Below are positions 1 to 13,712 of a stretch of DNA of 64,000 nt, one piece after another. This DNA comes from Sophora flavescens (Eukaryota; Streptophyta; Magnoliopsida; Fabales; Fabaceae), in NCBI GenBank assembly GCA_030762895.1, contig JAUPTC010000131.1, positions 26,854 to 90,853 on the forward strand, in the 5' to 3' direction. How positions within the stretch are numbered: the stretch's first letter is position 1; each line of letters begins with the position of its first letter. Made by a program: the position numbers and the translations under genes. The notes below the pieces were generated by a model. It was not told the DNA's origin. It saw nothing but the letters and a program-made list of their open reading frames with translations, and did no database searches.

Positions 1-785
1 ACAAACTAGAGAGTTTGATAAGCCAAGTGAGGTTCGCCACAAGAATCGTGGATTCTTGATAAGAACAAGATGGCTCAACCAAGAACCAAAGAGAGACAAT
101 TCCCTCACAGATGGATTTGATCCAAAATTAACATCAAAGTTGTTTATTCATGTGTTTAGGCATGTTACATATAGGGGTGTGGCTGCCAACATTTGGCTTC
201 ACCCTTTGTCTTCCCAATGATTCCATAACCCCCACATAACTAGCCTATTCATGACTTACTAAACTCACACATAACTCAACCACTTAATAGTGACTTATTA
301 CCCTCCCTCTATCATTATGTAGCAGCCACACTTATTTCTCAAATTAAAAGTGTAACTCCCACATAAGTAACAAAACATAAAAAAGGCTAAAAACTTAAAG
401 GAGTTACTATTGGTATGCAAACCAACAAGATTCCTCCCACTATGCACCCAAATTCGAAATTCTTCATAAAACCCAAGTTTATTGCACTTTATTTAAAAGA
501 AATAAACTAGAAAATGATAATATGGGAAGTGGACGTCCAAGCCCATCATGGGTCTTCAAGTTGGATGAGATAAGTAACCATTTTGTCCTCCACTCCATCA
601 AGACTTGAACTTGGGCTTGTTTCCATCAAGGTTGACACTATTTGGTTTAGAACTTCTTGGTCTTTCTTGGCTCTTGCTCTTGTCTTAGACCCACCAAGTC
701 CTTTTAGCGCTCCTTGGTCCATGCTCCTTATTGGGCTCATATCATTCTTGATGACAAGTTGACTTGCCCCCCTTGGCTCATATCA
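1..785 (-). repeat. LTR 1 (partial, cut by window edge)
   Basis: The 5' end (TGATATGAGCC on the minus strand) is at 785, next to the PPT of gag 1. About 140 bp of the U5 end lie outside the window. Type A at all sites checked. The G-run near the LTR start gives the short frame (GQVNLSSRMI then stop). Confidence 0.9.
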
Positions 786-1822
786 TCCCCTCCTTCTTTG
801 AGTGAATTCGACCTCGAATTAAAACAATCTTCATCACCAAAATTAGATATGGGTGGTCCATCTAAAGTATTCCTCACAATCACATTGGGTGCTTCAGACT
901 TAAGTTCAAAATATATTTCAATAGGAGGTAAAGCAAGAGTGGGTGATTGGTTGAGCATTTGGGAATCCATGCAAGTTTCCAAACCATGGGGTACTTCCTT
1001 TTGGATGAGCTCTTCAATTACATCGGTTGTCTTGCGAGCTTCCATTGGAGGAACATCTTCAATTTCCTTCAAAAGAGAATCAACACAAGTAGGCAAAGAG
1101 TTAGGAAAAACATCAAAACATGCATTTACTTTTTCCTCCTCACTTTTTGTTTTGCTCTCATCTTTTTCTTGTCTCTCACTCTTTTCCATACTCTCATTTT
1201 TTTCACATTTTTTTCTTGATTCTTTTTCACATTTTCATCACTCTTCTTTTCAAAAATTTTTTTCACTCTTTTTTTCTTTTTCTCTCAAATTAGGAGAGAC
1301 TTCCATAGGTTTTTTTCCATGAGCACTTGCCACGGCCTCCTTAGAGGTTGAGGTGTTGCCCTCATTCGTTAATTTGTTGTGAAGAACTCTATGGCAATGG
1401 TATGGAGCATATCTTCTCCTCATTATTTTTCTCATCTCAACCCAAGTCTCAATAGGCTCCGTCCCACATCGTCTTCTCTCTTTTTGAAATTGATCCCACC
1501 AAACAAGTGCATAGTCCTTAAATTGAAGAGATGCTAACTTCATTTTCTTTTTCTCATTGTAATTATTGCAATTGAACACTTGCTCTATCTTCATCTCCCA
1601 TTCCAAATAGACTTGGGGATCATTCTTCCCATGAAAGGTAGGAACTTGGATCTTGACCCTTTCAATTCTATCTTCTCGATTTTGAAGGATGGCAAGTCGT
1701 CTATCATAATTTGCACTCATTTGCTCCATTTGCCTTTGAAGGTTTTGTATTTGAGTAGTCATTCTAGCATAAAGAGTTGAAGACCTTGGAGAAAATGATG
1801 TACTATCTTCATGGGCTGCCAT
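546..1822 (-). pseudogene. gag: gag 1, frameshifted
   Basis: Homologous to gag 9 throughout. The N-terminal half reads 1250-1822, the pol-like part 737-1189, and the LTR tail 546-740, each in a different frame. The first break is a homopolymer change in the Lys/Glu tract near 1250; the second is the short G-run at the LTR start. Confidence 0.88.
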
Positions 1823-2444
1823 CACTTGAACACACAATATCAAAAGATAACAAGAAATTATAAAATTCCTCACTACACCCCCTCACTTGTGCACACAAAG
1901 GTATTTCACTCAATTGGCTTTTTCCACACAAGATGTAATTTTCACTCTTGCCTTTTTCCACTCAATTGTTCTCTCTTAGGCCTTAGAGGAGTCAAACACA
2001 ATCCACACAAAAATCCAAAAATCAAGTAACAAAAATCACAAAACTTATCAAAAAACAGGAGAATAAAATGAAAGGCTAGAAAAGCAAAGCTATGGGAAAT
2101 AAGAACAAAGGAAGAAGGGAAATATTTTTTTTCAAGAACACAAATTGCTCAAATAGACTTTTCTCTTCTCTTCTCTTTTTTTTTTTCCAAGATTTGATGC
2201 ACACTTTTTTTTTTCCTTATAATTTGTGCAATTTTTTTTTCAAACTTTGAAGAATAGAATCAAACTTGCAATTTTTTTTTCGAGCAAGAACAACAACCAC
2301 GAAATTTTCCCTTCACAAATAGAATCAAAGTGTAATTTTTTTTTTTTTTTGATAGTTTGTTGGTTTAAAAGAAGAAAAGAAGATAGGTAGAATATGAAGA
2401 ACAAAACTCAAAAATTCAACCAAAGCCTAAGCTTTGATACCACT

Positions 2445-3371
2445 TGATGACAACCAAATGGTGAGGTTGCCTTTGATGATCTTTTTGGTTGAATTTTAAC
2501 AATTACAAATCCAAGTCAGAATTGAGTTGTAACATAAAAGGAAGAAAATATGAAAATGGTGAAGATTAGAGATGGTGATGGCGCCACAAACTAGAGAGTT
2601 TGATAAGCCAAGTGAGGTTCGCCACAAGAATCGTGGATTCTTGATAAGAACAAGATGGCTCAACCAAGAACCAAAGAGAGACAATTCCCTCACAGATGGA
2701 TTTGATCCAAAATTAACATCAAAGTTGTTTATTCATGTGTTTAGGCATGTTACATATAGGGGTGTGGCTGCCAACATTTGGCTTCACCCTTTGTCTTCCC
2801 AATGATTCCATAACCCCCACATAACTAGCCTATTCATGACTTACTAAACTCACACATAACTCAACCACTTAATAGTGACTTATTACCCTCCCTCTATCAT
2901 TATGTAGCAGCCACACTTATTTCTCAAATTAAAAGTGTAACTCCCACATAAGTAACAAAACATAAAAAAGGCTAAAAACTTAAAGGAGTTACTATTGGTA
3001 TGCAAACCAACAAGATTCCTCCCACTATGCACCCAAATTCGAAATTCTTCATAAAACCCAAGTTTATTGCACTTTATTTAAAAGAAATAAACTAGAAAAT
3101 GATAATATGGGAAGTGGACGTCCAAGCCCATCATGGGTCTTCAAGTTGGATGAGATAAGTAACCATTTTGTCCTCCACTCCATCAAGACTTGAACTTGGG
3201 CTTGTTTCCATCAAGGTTGACACTATTTGGTTTAGAACTTCTTGGTCTTTCTTGGCTCTTGCTCTTGTCTTAGACCCACCAAGTCCTTTTAGCGCTCCTT
3301 GGTCCATGCTCCTTATTGGGCTCATATCATTCTTGATGACAAGTTGACTTGCCCCCCCTTGGCTCATATCA
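2445..3371 (-). repeat. LTR 2, type A
   Basis: 927 bp, TGAT...ATCA ends, 2-nt AG spacer to the PBS at its left. The G-run is one base longer than in LTR 1, so the reading frame entering from gag 2 stays open through the LTR tail. Confidence 0.92.
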
Positions 3372-4407
3372 TCCCCTCCTTCTTTGAGTGAATTCGACCT
3401 CGAATTAAAACAATCTTCATCACCAAAATTAGATATGGGTGGTCCATCTAAAGTATTCCTCACAATCACATTGGGTGCTTCAGACTTAAGTTCAAAATAT
3501 ATTTCAATAGGAGGTAAAGCAAGAGTGGGTGATTGGTTGAGCATTTGGGAATCCATGCAAGTTTCCAAACCATGGGGTACTTCCTTTTGGATGAGCTCTT
3601 CAATTACATCGGTTGTCTTGCGAGCTTCCATTGGAGGAACATCTTCAATTTCCTTCAAAAGAGAATCAACACAAGTAGGCAAAGAGTTAGGAAAAACATC
3701 AAAACATGCATTTACTTTTTCCTCCTCACTTTTTGTTTTGCTCTCATCTTTTTCTTGTCTCTCACTCTTTTCCATACTCTCATTTTTTTCACATTTTTTT
3801 CTTGATTCTTTTTCACATTTTCATCACTCTTCTTTTCAAAAAAATTTTTCACTCTTTTTTCTTTTTCTCTCAAATTAGGAGAGACTTCCATAGGTTTTTT
3901 TCCATGAGCACTTGCCACGGCCTCCTTAGAGGTTGAGGTGTTGCCCTCATTCGTTAATTTGTTGTGAAGAACTCTATGGCAATGGTATGGAGCATATCTT
4001 CTCCTCATTATTTTTCTCATCTCAACCCAAGTCTCAATAGGCTCCGTCCCACATCGTCTTCTCTCTTTTTGAAATTGATCCCACCAAACAAGTGCATAGT
4101 CCTTAAATTGAAGAGATGCTAACTTCATTTTCTTTTTCTCATTGTAATTATTGCAATTGAACACTTGCTCTATCTTCATCTCCCATTCCAAATAGACTTG
4201 GGGATCATTCTTCCCATGAAAGGTAGGAACTTGGATCTTGACCCTTTCAATTCTATCTTCTCGATTTTGAAGGATGGCAAGTCGTCTATCATAATTTGCA
4301 CTCATTTGCTCCATTTGCCTTTGAAGGTTTTGTATTTGAGTAGTCATTCTAGCATAAAGAGTTGAAGACCTTGGAGAAAATGATGTACTATCTTCATGGG
4401 CTGCCAT
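3131..4407 (-). pseudogene. gag: gag 2, one frameshift
   Basis: The N half (3712-4407) and the C half including the LTR tail (3131-3775) are each open. A single length change in the Lys/Glu tract (about 3775-3850) separates them. This copy is one indel away from intact. Confidence 0.88.
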
Positions 4408-5029
4408 CACTTGAACACACAATATCAAAAGATAACAAGAAATTATAAAATTCCTCACTACACCCCCTCACTTGTGCACACAAAGGTATTTCACTCAATT
4501 GGCTTTTTCCACACAAGATGTAATTTTCACTCTTGCCTTTTTCCACTCAATTGTTCTCTCTTAGGCCTTAGAGGAGTCAAACACAATCCACACAAAAATC
4601 CAAAAATCAAGTAACAAAAATCACAAAACTTATCAAAAAACAGGAGAATAAAATGAAAGGCTAGAAAAGCAAAGCTATGGGAAATAAGAACAAAGGAAGA
4701 AGGGAAATATTTTTTTTCAAGAACACAAATTGCTCAAATAGACTTTTCTCTTCTCTTCTCTTTTTTTTTTCCAAGATTTGATGCACACTTTTTTTTTTTC
4801 CTTATAATTTGTGCAATTTTTTTTTCAAACTTTGAAGAATAGAATCAAACTTGCAATTTTTTTTTCGAGCAAGAACAACAACCACGAAATTTTCCCTTCA
4901 CAAATAGAATCAAAGTGTAATTTTTTTTTTTTTTTGATAGTTTGTTGGTTTAAAAGAAGAAAAGAAGATAGGTAGAATATGAAGAACAAAACTCAAAAAT
5001 TCAACCAAAGCCTAAGCTTTGATACCACT

Positions 5030-5957
5030 TGATGACAACCAAATGGTGAGGTTGCCTTTGATGATCTTTTTGGTTGAATTTTAACAATTACAAATCCAAG
5101 TCAGAATTGAGTTGTAACATAAAAGGAAGAAAATATGAAAATGGTGAAGATTAGAGATGGTGATGGCGCCACAAACTAGAGAGTTTGATAAGCCAAGTGA
5201 GGTTCGCCACAAGAATCGTGGATTCTTGATAAGAACAAGATGGCTCAACCAAGAACCAAAGAGAGACAATTCCCTCACAGATGGATTTGATCCAAAATTA
5301 ACATCAAAGTTGTTTATTCATGTGTTTAGGCATGTTACATATAGGGGTGTGGCTGCCAACATTTGGCTTCACCCCTTTGTCTTCCCAATGATTCCATAAC
5401 CCCCACATAACTAGCCTATTCATGACTTACTAAACTCACACATAACTCAACCACTTAATAGTGACTTATTACCCTCCCTCTATCATTATGTAGCAGCCAC
5501 ACTTATTTCTCAAATTAAAAGTGTAACTCCCACATAAGTAACAAAACATAAAAAAGGCTAAAAACTTAAAGGAGTTACTATTGGTATGCAAACCAACAAG
5601 ATTCCTCCCACTATGCACCCAAATTCGAAATTCTTCATAAAACCCAAGTTTATTGCACTTTATTTAAAAGAAATAAACTAGAAAATGATAATATGGGAAG
5701 TGGACGTCCAAGCCCATCATGGGTCTTCAAGTTGGATGAGATAAGTAACCATTTTGTCCTCCACTCCATCAAGACTTGAACTTGGGCTTGTTTCCATCAA
5801 GGTTGACACTATTTGGTTTAGAACTTCTTGGTCTTTCTTGGCTCTTGCTCTTGTCTTAGACCCACCAAGTCCTTTTTAGCGCTCCTTGGTCCATGCTCCT
5901 TATTGGGCTCATATCATTCTTGATGCCAAGTTGACTTGCCCCCTTTGGCTCATATCA
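5030..5957 (-). repeat. LTR 3, type A
   Basis: 928 bp. It has a C-to-T change in the run near the LTR start (short-frame length) and an extra T at about 5876, which breaks the LTR-encoded tail found in its neighbours. Confidence 0.92.
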
Positions 5958-6992
5958 TCCCCTCCTTCTTTGAGTGAATTCGACCTCGAATTAAAACAAT
6001 CTTCATCACCAAAATTAGATATGGGTGGTCCATCTAAAGTATTCCTCACAATCACATTGGGTGCTTCAGACTTAAGTTCAAAATATATTTCAATAGGAGG
6101 TAAAGCAAGAGTGGGTGATTGGTTGAGCATTTGGGAATCCATGCAAGTTTCCAAACCATGGGGTACTTCCTTTTGGATGAGCTCTTCAATTACATCGGTT
6201 GTCTTGCGAGCTTCCATTGGAGGAACATCTTCAATTTCCTTCAAAAGAGAATCAACACAAGTAGGCAAAGAGTTAGGAAAAACATCAAAACATGCATTTA
6301 CTTTTTCCTCCTCACTTTTTGTTTTGCTCTCATCTTTTTCTTGTCTCTCACTCTTTTCCATACTCTCATTTTTTTCACATTTTTTTCTTGATTCTTTTTC
6401 ACATTTTCATCACTCTTCTTTTCAAAAAATTTTTCACTCTTTTTTCTTTTTCTCTCAAATTAGGAGAGACTTCCATAGGTTTTTTTCCATGAGCACTTGC
6501 CACGGCCTCCTTAGAGGTTGAGGTGTTGCCCTCATTCGTTAATTTGTTGTGAAGAACTCTATGGCAATGGTATGGAGCATATCTTCTCCTCATTATTTTT
6601 CTCATCTCAACCCAAGTCTCAATAGGCTCCGTCCCACATCGTCTTCTCTCTTTTTGAAATTGATCCCACCAAACAAGTGCATAGTCCTTAAATTGAAGAG
6701 ATGCTAACTTCATTTTCTTTTTCTCATTGTAATTATTGCAATTGAACACTTGCTCTATCTTCATCTCCCATTCCAAATAGACTTGGGGATCATTCTTCCC
6801 ATGAAAGGTAGGAACTTGGATCTTGACCCTTTCAATTCTATCTTCTCGATTTTGAAGGATGGCAAGTCGTCTATCATAATTTGCACTCATTTGCTCCATT
6901 TGCCTTTGAAGGTTTTGTATTTGAGTAGTCATTCTAGCATAAAGAGTTGAAGACCTTGGAGAAAATGATGTACTATCTTCATGGGCTGCCAT
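5717..6992 (-). pseudogene. gag: gag 3, frameshifted
   Basis: Open pieces at 6399-6992 and 5909-6361. The breaks are in the A-rich Lys/Glu tract, at the G-run, and at an extra T near 5876 inside the LTR tail. Confidence 0.87.
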
Positions 6993-7614
6993 CACTTGAA
7001 CACACAATATCAAAAGATAACAAGAAATTATAAAATTCCTCACTACACCCCCTCACTTGTGCACACAAAGGTATTTCACTCAATTGGCTTTTTCCACACA
7101 AGATGTAATTTTCACTCTTGCCTTTTTCCACTCAATTGTTCTCTCTTAGGCCTTAGAGGAGTCAAACACAATCCACACAAAAATCCAAAAATCAAGTAAC
7201 AAAAATCACAAAACTTATCAAAAAACAGGAGAATAAAATGAAAGGCTAGAAAAGCAAAGCTATGGGAAATAAGAACAAAGGAAGAAGGGAAATATTTTTT
7301 TTCAAGAACACAAATTGCTCAAATAGACTTTTTCTCTTCTCTTCTCTTTTTTTTTTTCCAAGATTTGATGCACACTTTTTTTTTCCTTATAATTTGTGCA
7401 ATTTTTTTTTCAAACTTTGAAGAATAGAATCAAACTTGCAATTTTTTTTTCGAGCAAGAACAACAACCACGAAATTTTCCCTTCACAAATAGAATCAAAG
7501 TGTAATTTTTTTTTTTTTTTGATAGTTTGTTGGTTTAAAAGAAGAAAAGAAGATAGGTAGAATATGAAGAACAAAACTCAAAAATTCAACCAAAGCCTAA
7601 GCTTTGATACCACT

Positions 7615-8541
7615 TGATGACAACCAAATGGTGAGGTTGCCTTTGATGATCTTTTTGGTTGAATTTTAACAATTACAAATCCAAGTCAGAATTGAGTTGT
7701 AACATAAAAGGAAGAAAATATGAAAATGGTGAAGATTAGAGATGGTGATGGCGCCACAAACTAGAGAGTTTGATAAGCCAAGTGAGGTTCGCCACAAGAA
7801 TCGTGGATTCTTGATAAGAACAAGATGGCTCAACCAAGAACCAAAGAGAGACAATTCCCTCACAGATGGATTTGATCCAAAATTAACATCAAAGTTGTTT
7901 ATTCATGTGTTTAGGCATGTTACATATAGGGGTGTGGCTGCCAACATTTGGCTTCACCCTTTGTCTTCCCAATGATTCCATAACCCCCACATAACTAGCC
8001 TATTCATGACTTACTAAACTCACACATAACTCAACCACTTAATAGTGACTTATTACCCTCCCTCTATCATTATGTAGCAGCCACACTTATTTCTCAAATT
8101 AAAAGTGTAACTCCCACATAAGTAACAAAACATAAAAAAAGGCTAAAAACTTAAAGGAGTTACTATTGGTATGCAAACCAACAAGATTCCTCCCACTATG
8201 CACCCAAATTCGAAATTCTTCATAAAACCCAAGTTTATTGCACTTTATTTAAAAGAAATAAACTAGAAAATGATAATATGGGAAGTGGACGTCCAAGCCC
8301 ATCATGGGTCTTCAAGTTGGATGAGATAAGTAACCATTTTGTCCTCCACTCCATCAAGACTTGAACTTGGGCTTGTTTCCATCAAGGTTGACACTATTTG
8401 GTTTAGAACTTCTTGGTCTTTCTTGGCTCTTGCTCTTGTCTTAGACCCACCAAGTCCTTTTAGCGCTCCTTGGTCCATGCTCCTTATTGGGCTCATATCA
8501 TTCTTGATGACAAGTTGACTTGCCCCCCTTGGCTCATATCA
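7615..8541 (-). repeat. LTR 4, type A
   Basis: 927 bp, both ends intact, AG spacer present. Short G-run, so the pol-like tail (8302-8496) is out of frame with gag 4. Confidence 0.92.
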
Positions 8542-9577
8542 TCCCCTCCTTCTTTGAGTGAATTCGACCTCGAATTAAAACAATCTTCATCACCAAAATT
8601 AGATATGGGTGGTCCATCTAAAGTATTCCTCACAATCACATTGGGTGCTTCAGACTTAAGTTCAAAATATATTTCAATAGGAGGTAAAGCAAGAGTGGGT
8701 GATTGGTTGAGCATTTGGGAATCCATGCAAGTTTCCAAACCATGGGGTACTTCCTTTTGGATGAGCTCTTCAATTACATCGGTTGTCTTGCGAGCTTCCA
8801 TTGGAGGAACATCTTCAATTTCCTTCAAAAGAGAATCAACACAAGTAGGCAAAGAGTTAGGAAAAACATCAAAACATGCATTTACTTTTTCCTCCTCACT
8901 TTTTGTTTTGCTCTCATCTTTTTCTTGTCTCTCACTCTTTTCCATACTCTCATTTTTTTCACATTTTTTTCTTGATTCTTTTTCACATTTTCATCACTCT
9001 TCTTTTCAAAATTTTTTTCACTCTTTTTTTCTTTTTCTCTCAAATTAGGAGAGACTTCCATAGGTTTTTTTCCATGAGCACTTGCCACGGCCTCCTTAGA
9101 GGTTGAGGTGTTGCCCTCATTCGTTAATTTGTTGTGAAGAACTCTATGGCAATGGTATGGAGCATATCTTCTCCTCATTATTTTTCTCATCTCAACCCAA
9201 GTCTCAATAGGCTCCGTCCCACATCGTCTTCTCTCTTTTTGAAATTGATCCCACCAAACAAGTGCATAGTCCTTAAATTGAAGAGATGCTAACTTCATTT
9301 TCTTTTTCTCATTGTAATTATTGCAATTGAACACTTGCTCTATCTTCATCTCCCATTCCAAATAGACTTGGGGATCATTCTTCCCATGAAAGGTAGGAAC
9401 TTGGATCTTGACCCTTTCAATTCTATCTTCTCGATTTTGAAGGATGGCAAGTCGTCTATCATAATTTGCACTCATTTGCTCCATTTGCCTTTGAAGGTTT
9501 TGTATTTGAGTAGTCATTCTAGCATAAAGAGTTGAAGACCTTGGAGAAAATGATGTACTATCTTCATGGGCTGCCAT
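8302..9577 (-). pseudogene. gag: gag 4, frameshifted
   Basis: The N piece 8882-9577 extends through most of the Lys/Glu tract before losing frame. The pol-like part is 8493-8945 and the LTR tail 8302-8496. Confidence 0.87.
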
Positions 9578-10199
9578 CACTTGAACACACAATATCAAAA
9601 GATAACAAGAAATTATAAAATTCCTCACTACACCCCCTCACTTGTGCACACAAAGGTATTTCACTCAATTGGCTTTTTCCACACAAGATGTAATTTTCAC
9701 TCTTGCCTTTTTCCACTCAATTGTTCTCTCTTAGGCCTTAGAGGAGTCAAACACAATCCACACAAAAATCCAAAAATCAAGTAACAAAAATCACAAAACT
9801 TATCAAAAAACAGGAGAATAAAATGAAAGGCTAGAAAAGCAAAGCTATGGGAAATAAGAACAAAGGAAGAAGGGAAATATTTTTTTTCAAGAACACAAAT
9901 TGCTCAAATAGACTTTTCTCTTCTCTTCTCTTTTTTTTTTCCAAGATTTGATGCACACTTTTTTTTTTCCTTATAATTTGTGCAATTTTTTTTTCAAACT
10001 TTGAAGAATAGAATCAAACTTGCAATTTTTTTTTTCGAGCAAGAACAACAACCACGAAATTTTCCCTTCACAAATAGAATCAAAGTGTAATTTTTTTTTT
10101 TTTTTGATAGTTTGTTGGTTTAAAAGAAGAAAAGAAGATAGGTAGAATATGAAGAACAAAACTCAAAAATTCAACCAAAGCCTAAGCTTTGATACCACT

Positions 10200-11125
10200 T
10201 GATGACAACCAAATGGTGAGGTTGCCTTTGATGATCTTTTTGGTTGAATTTTAACAATTACAAATCCAAGTCAGAATTGAGTTGTAACATAAAAGGAAGA
10301 AAATATGAAAATGGTGAAGATTAGAGATGGTGATGGCGCCACAAACTAGAGAGTTTGATAAGCCAAGTGAGGTTCGCCACAAGAATCGTGGATTCTTGAT
10401 AAGAACAAGATGGCTCAACCAAGAACCAAAGAGAGACAATTCCCTCACAGATGGATTTGATCCAAAATTAACATCAAAGTTGTTTATTCATGTGTTTAGG
10501 CATGTTACATATAGGGGTGTGGCTGCCAACATTTGGCTTCACCCTTTGTCTTCCCAATGATTCCATAACCCCCACATAACTAGCCTATTCATGACTTACT
10601 AAACTCACACATAACTCAACCACTTAATAGTGACTTATTACCCTCCCTCTATCATTATGTAGCAGCCACACTTATTTCTCAAATTAAAAGTGTAACTCCC
10701 ACATAAGTAACAAAACATAAAAAAGGCTAAAAACTTAAAGGAGTTACTATTGGTATGCAAACCAACAAGATTCCTCCCACTATGCACCCAAATTCGAAAT
10801 TCTTCATAAAACCCAAGTTTATTGCACTTTATTTAAAAGAAATAAACTAGAAAATGATAATATGGGAAGTGGACGTCCAAGCCCATCATGGGTCTTCAAG
10901 TTGGATGAGATAAGTAACCATTTTGTCCTCCACTCCATCAAGACTTGAACTTGGGCTTGTTTCCATCAAGGTTGACACTATTTGGTTTAGAACTTCTTGG
11001 TCTTTCTTGGCTCTTGCTCTTGTCTTAGACCCACCAAGTCCTTTTAGCGCTCCTTGGTCCATGCTCCTTATTGGGCTCATATCATTCTTGATGACAAGTT
11101 GACTTGCCCCCCTTGGCTCATATCA
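10200..11125 (-). repeat. LTR 5, type A
   Basis: 926 bp, both ends intact, AG spacer present, short G-run. Confidence 0.92.
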
Positions 11126-12162
11126 TCCCCTCCTTCTTTGAGTGAATTCGACCTCGAATTAAAACAATCTTCATCACCAAAATTAGATATGGGTGGTCCA
11201 TCTAAAGTATTCCTCACAATCACATTGGGTGCTTCAGACTTAAGTTCAAAATATATTTCAATAGGAGGTAAAGCAAGAGTGGGTGATTGGTTGAGCATTT
11301 GGGAATCCATGCAAGTTTCCAAACCATGGGGTACTTCCTTTTGGATGAGCTCTTCAATTACATCGGTTGTCTTGCGAGCTTCCATTGGAGGAACATCTTC
11401 AATTTCCTTCAAAAGAGAATCAACACAAGTAGGCAAAGAGTTAGGAAAAACATCAAAACATGCATTTACTTTTTCCTCCTCACTTTTTGTTTTGCTCTCA
11501 TCTTTTTCTTGTCTCTCACTCTTTTCCATACTCTCATTTTTTTCACATTTTTTTTCTTGATTCTTTTTCACATTTTCATCACTCTTCTTTTCAAAAAAAT
11601 TTTCACTCTTTTTTTCTTTTTCTCTCAAATTAGGAGAGACTTCCATAGGTTTTTTTCCATGAGCACTTGCCACGGCCTCCTTAGAGGTTGAGGTGTTGCC
11701 CTCATTCGTTAATTTGTTGTGAAGAACTCTATGGCAATGGTATGGAGCATATCTTCTCCTCATTATTTTTCTCATCTCAACCCAAGTCTCAATAGGCTCC
11801 GTCCCACATCGTCTTCTCTCTTTTTGAAATTGATCCCACCAAACAAGTGCATAGTCCTTAAATTGAAGAGATGCTAACTTCATTTTCTTTTTCTCATTGT
11901 AATTATTGCAATTGAACACTTGCTCTATCTTCATCTCCCATTCCAAATAGACTTGGGGATCATTCTTCCCATGAAAGGTAGGAACTTGGATCTTGACCCT
12001 TTCAATTCTATCTTCTCGATTTTGAAGGATGGCAAGTCGTCTATCATAATTTGCACTCATTTGCTCCATTTGCCTTTGAAGGTTTTGTATTTGAGTAGTC
12101 ATTCTAGCATAAAGAGTTGAAGACCTTGGAGAAAATGATGTACTATCTTCATGGGCTGCCAT
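10886..12162 (-). CDS. gag: gag 5, open to the LTR but without in-frame tail
   Basis: A 361-codon frame (11077-12162) runs unbroken from the likely start through the gag core, Lys/Glu linker, pol-like fragment and PPT. The short G-run then ends it at ...SSRMI just inside LTR 5. The remaining tail (10886-11080) is in another frame. Third-best preserved copy. Confidence 0.8.
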
Positions 12163-12785
12163 CACTTGAACACACAATATCAAAAGATAACAAGAAATTA
12201 TAAAATTCCTCACTACACCCCCTCACTTGTGCACACAAAGGTATTTCACTCAATTGGCTTTTTCCACACAAGATGTAATTTTCACTCTTGCCTTTTTCCA
12301 CTCAATTGTTCTCTCTTAGGCCTTAGAGGAGTCAAACACAATCCACACAAAAATCCAAAAATCAAGTAACAAAAATCACAAAACTTATCAAAAAACAGGA
12401 GAATAAAATGAAAGGCTAGAAAAGCAAAGCTATGGGAAATAAGAACAAAGGAAGAAGGGAAATATTTTTTTTCAAGAACACAAATTGCTCAAATAGACTT
12501 TTCTCTTCTCTTCTCTGTTTTTTTTTCCAAGATTTGATGCACACTTTTTTTTTTTCCTTATAATTTGTGCAATTTTTTTTTCAAACTTTGAAGAATAGAA
12601 TCAAACTTGCAATTTTTTTTTCGAGCAAGAACAACAACCACGAAATTTTCCCTTCACAAATAGAATCAAAGTGTAATTTTTTTTTTTTTTTGATAGTTTG
12701 TTGGTTTAAAAGAAGAAAAGAAGATAGGTAGAATATGAAGAACAAAACTCAAAAATTCAACCAAAGCCTAAGCTTTGATACCACT

Positions 12786-13712
12786 TGATGACAACCAAAT
12801 GGTGAGGTTGCCTTTGATGATCTTTTTGGTTGAATTTTAACAATTACAAATCCAAGTCAGAATTGAGTTGTAACATAAAAGGAAGAAAATATGAAAATGG
12901 TGAAGATTAGAGATGGTGATGGCGCCACAAACTAGAGAGTTTGATAAGCCAAGTGAGGTTCGCCACAAGAATCGTGGATTCTTGATAAGAACAAGATGGC
13001 TCAACCAAGAACCAAAGAGAGACAATTCCCTCACAGATGGATTTGATCCAAAATTAACATCAAAGTTGTTTATTCATGTGTTTAGGCATGTTACATATAG
13101 GGGTGTGGCTGCCAACATTTGGCTTCACCCTTTGTCTTCCCAATGATTCCATAACCCCCACATAACTAGCCTATTCATGACTTACTAAACTCACACATAA
13201 CTCAACCACTTAATAGTGACTTATTACCCTCCCTCTATCATTATGTAGCAGCCACACTTATTTCTCAAATTAAAAGTGTAACTCCCACATAAGTAACAAA
13301 ACATAAAAAAAGGCTAAAAACTTAAAGGAGTTACTATTGGTATGCAAACCAACAAGATTCCTCCCACTATGCACCCAAATTCGAAATTCTTCATAAAACC
13401 CAAGTTTATTGCACTTTATTTAAAAGAAATAAACTAGAAAATGATAATATGGGAAGTGGACGTCCAAGCCCATCATGGGTCTTCAAGTTGGATGAGATAA
13501 GTAACCATTTTGTCCTCCACTCCATCAAGACTTGAACTTGGGCTTGTTTCCATCAAGGTTGACACTATTTGGTTTAGAACTTCTTGGTCTTTCTTGGCTC
13601 TTGCTCTTGTCTTAGACCCACCAAGTCCTTTTAGCGCTCCTTGGTCCATGCTCCTTATTGGGCTCATATCATTCTTGATGACAAGTTGACTTGCCCCCCT
13701 TGGCTCATATCA
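12786..13712 (-). repeat. LTR 6, type A
   Basis: 927 bp, both ends intact, AG spacer present, short G-run. Confidence 0.92.

Noticed and set aside
714..1322. Plus-strand open frames of 130-211 aa recurring in every unit (for example 714-1322, 5886-6521)
   Set aside because: They are antisense to gag and its Lys/Glu tract (giving Ser/Phe-rich sequence), change with homopolymer indels and show no family resemblance.
2496..2693. 65-aa minus-strand frame in the R/U5 part of each LTR
   Set aside because: It lies in regulatory LTR sequence, its counterpart in the plus-strand LTRs is not open in the same frame, and there is no domain.
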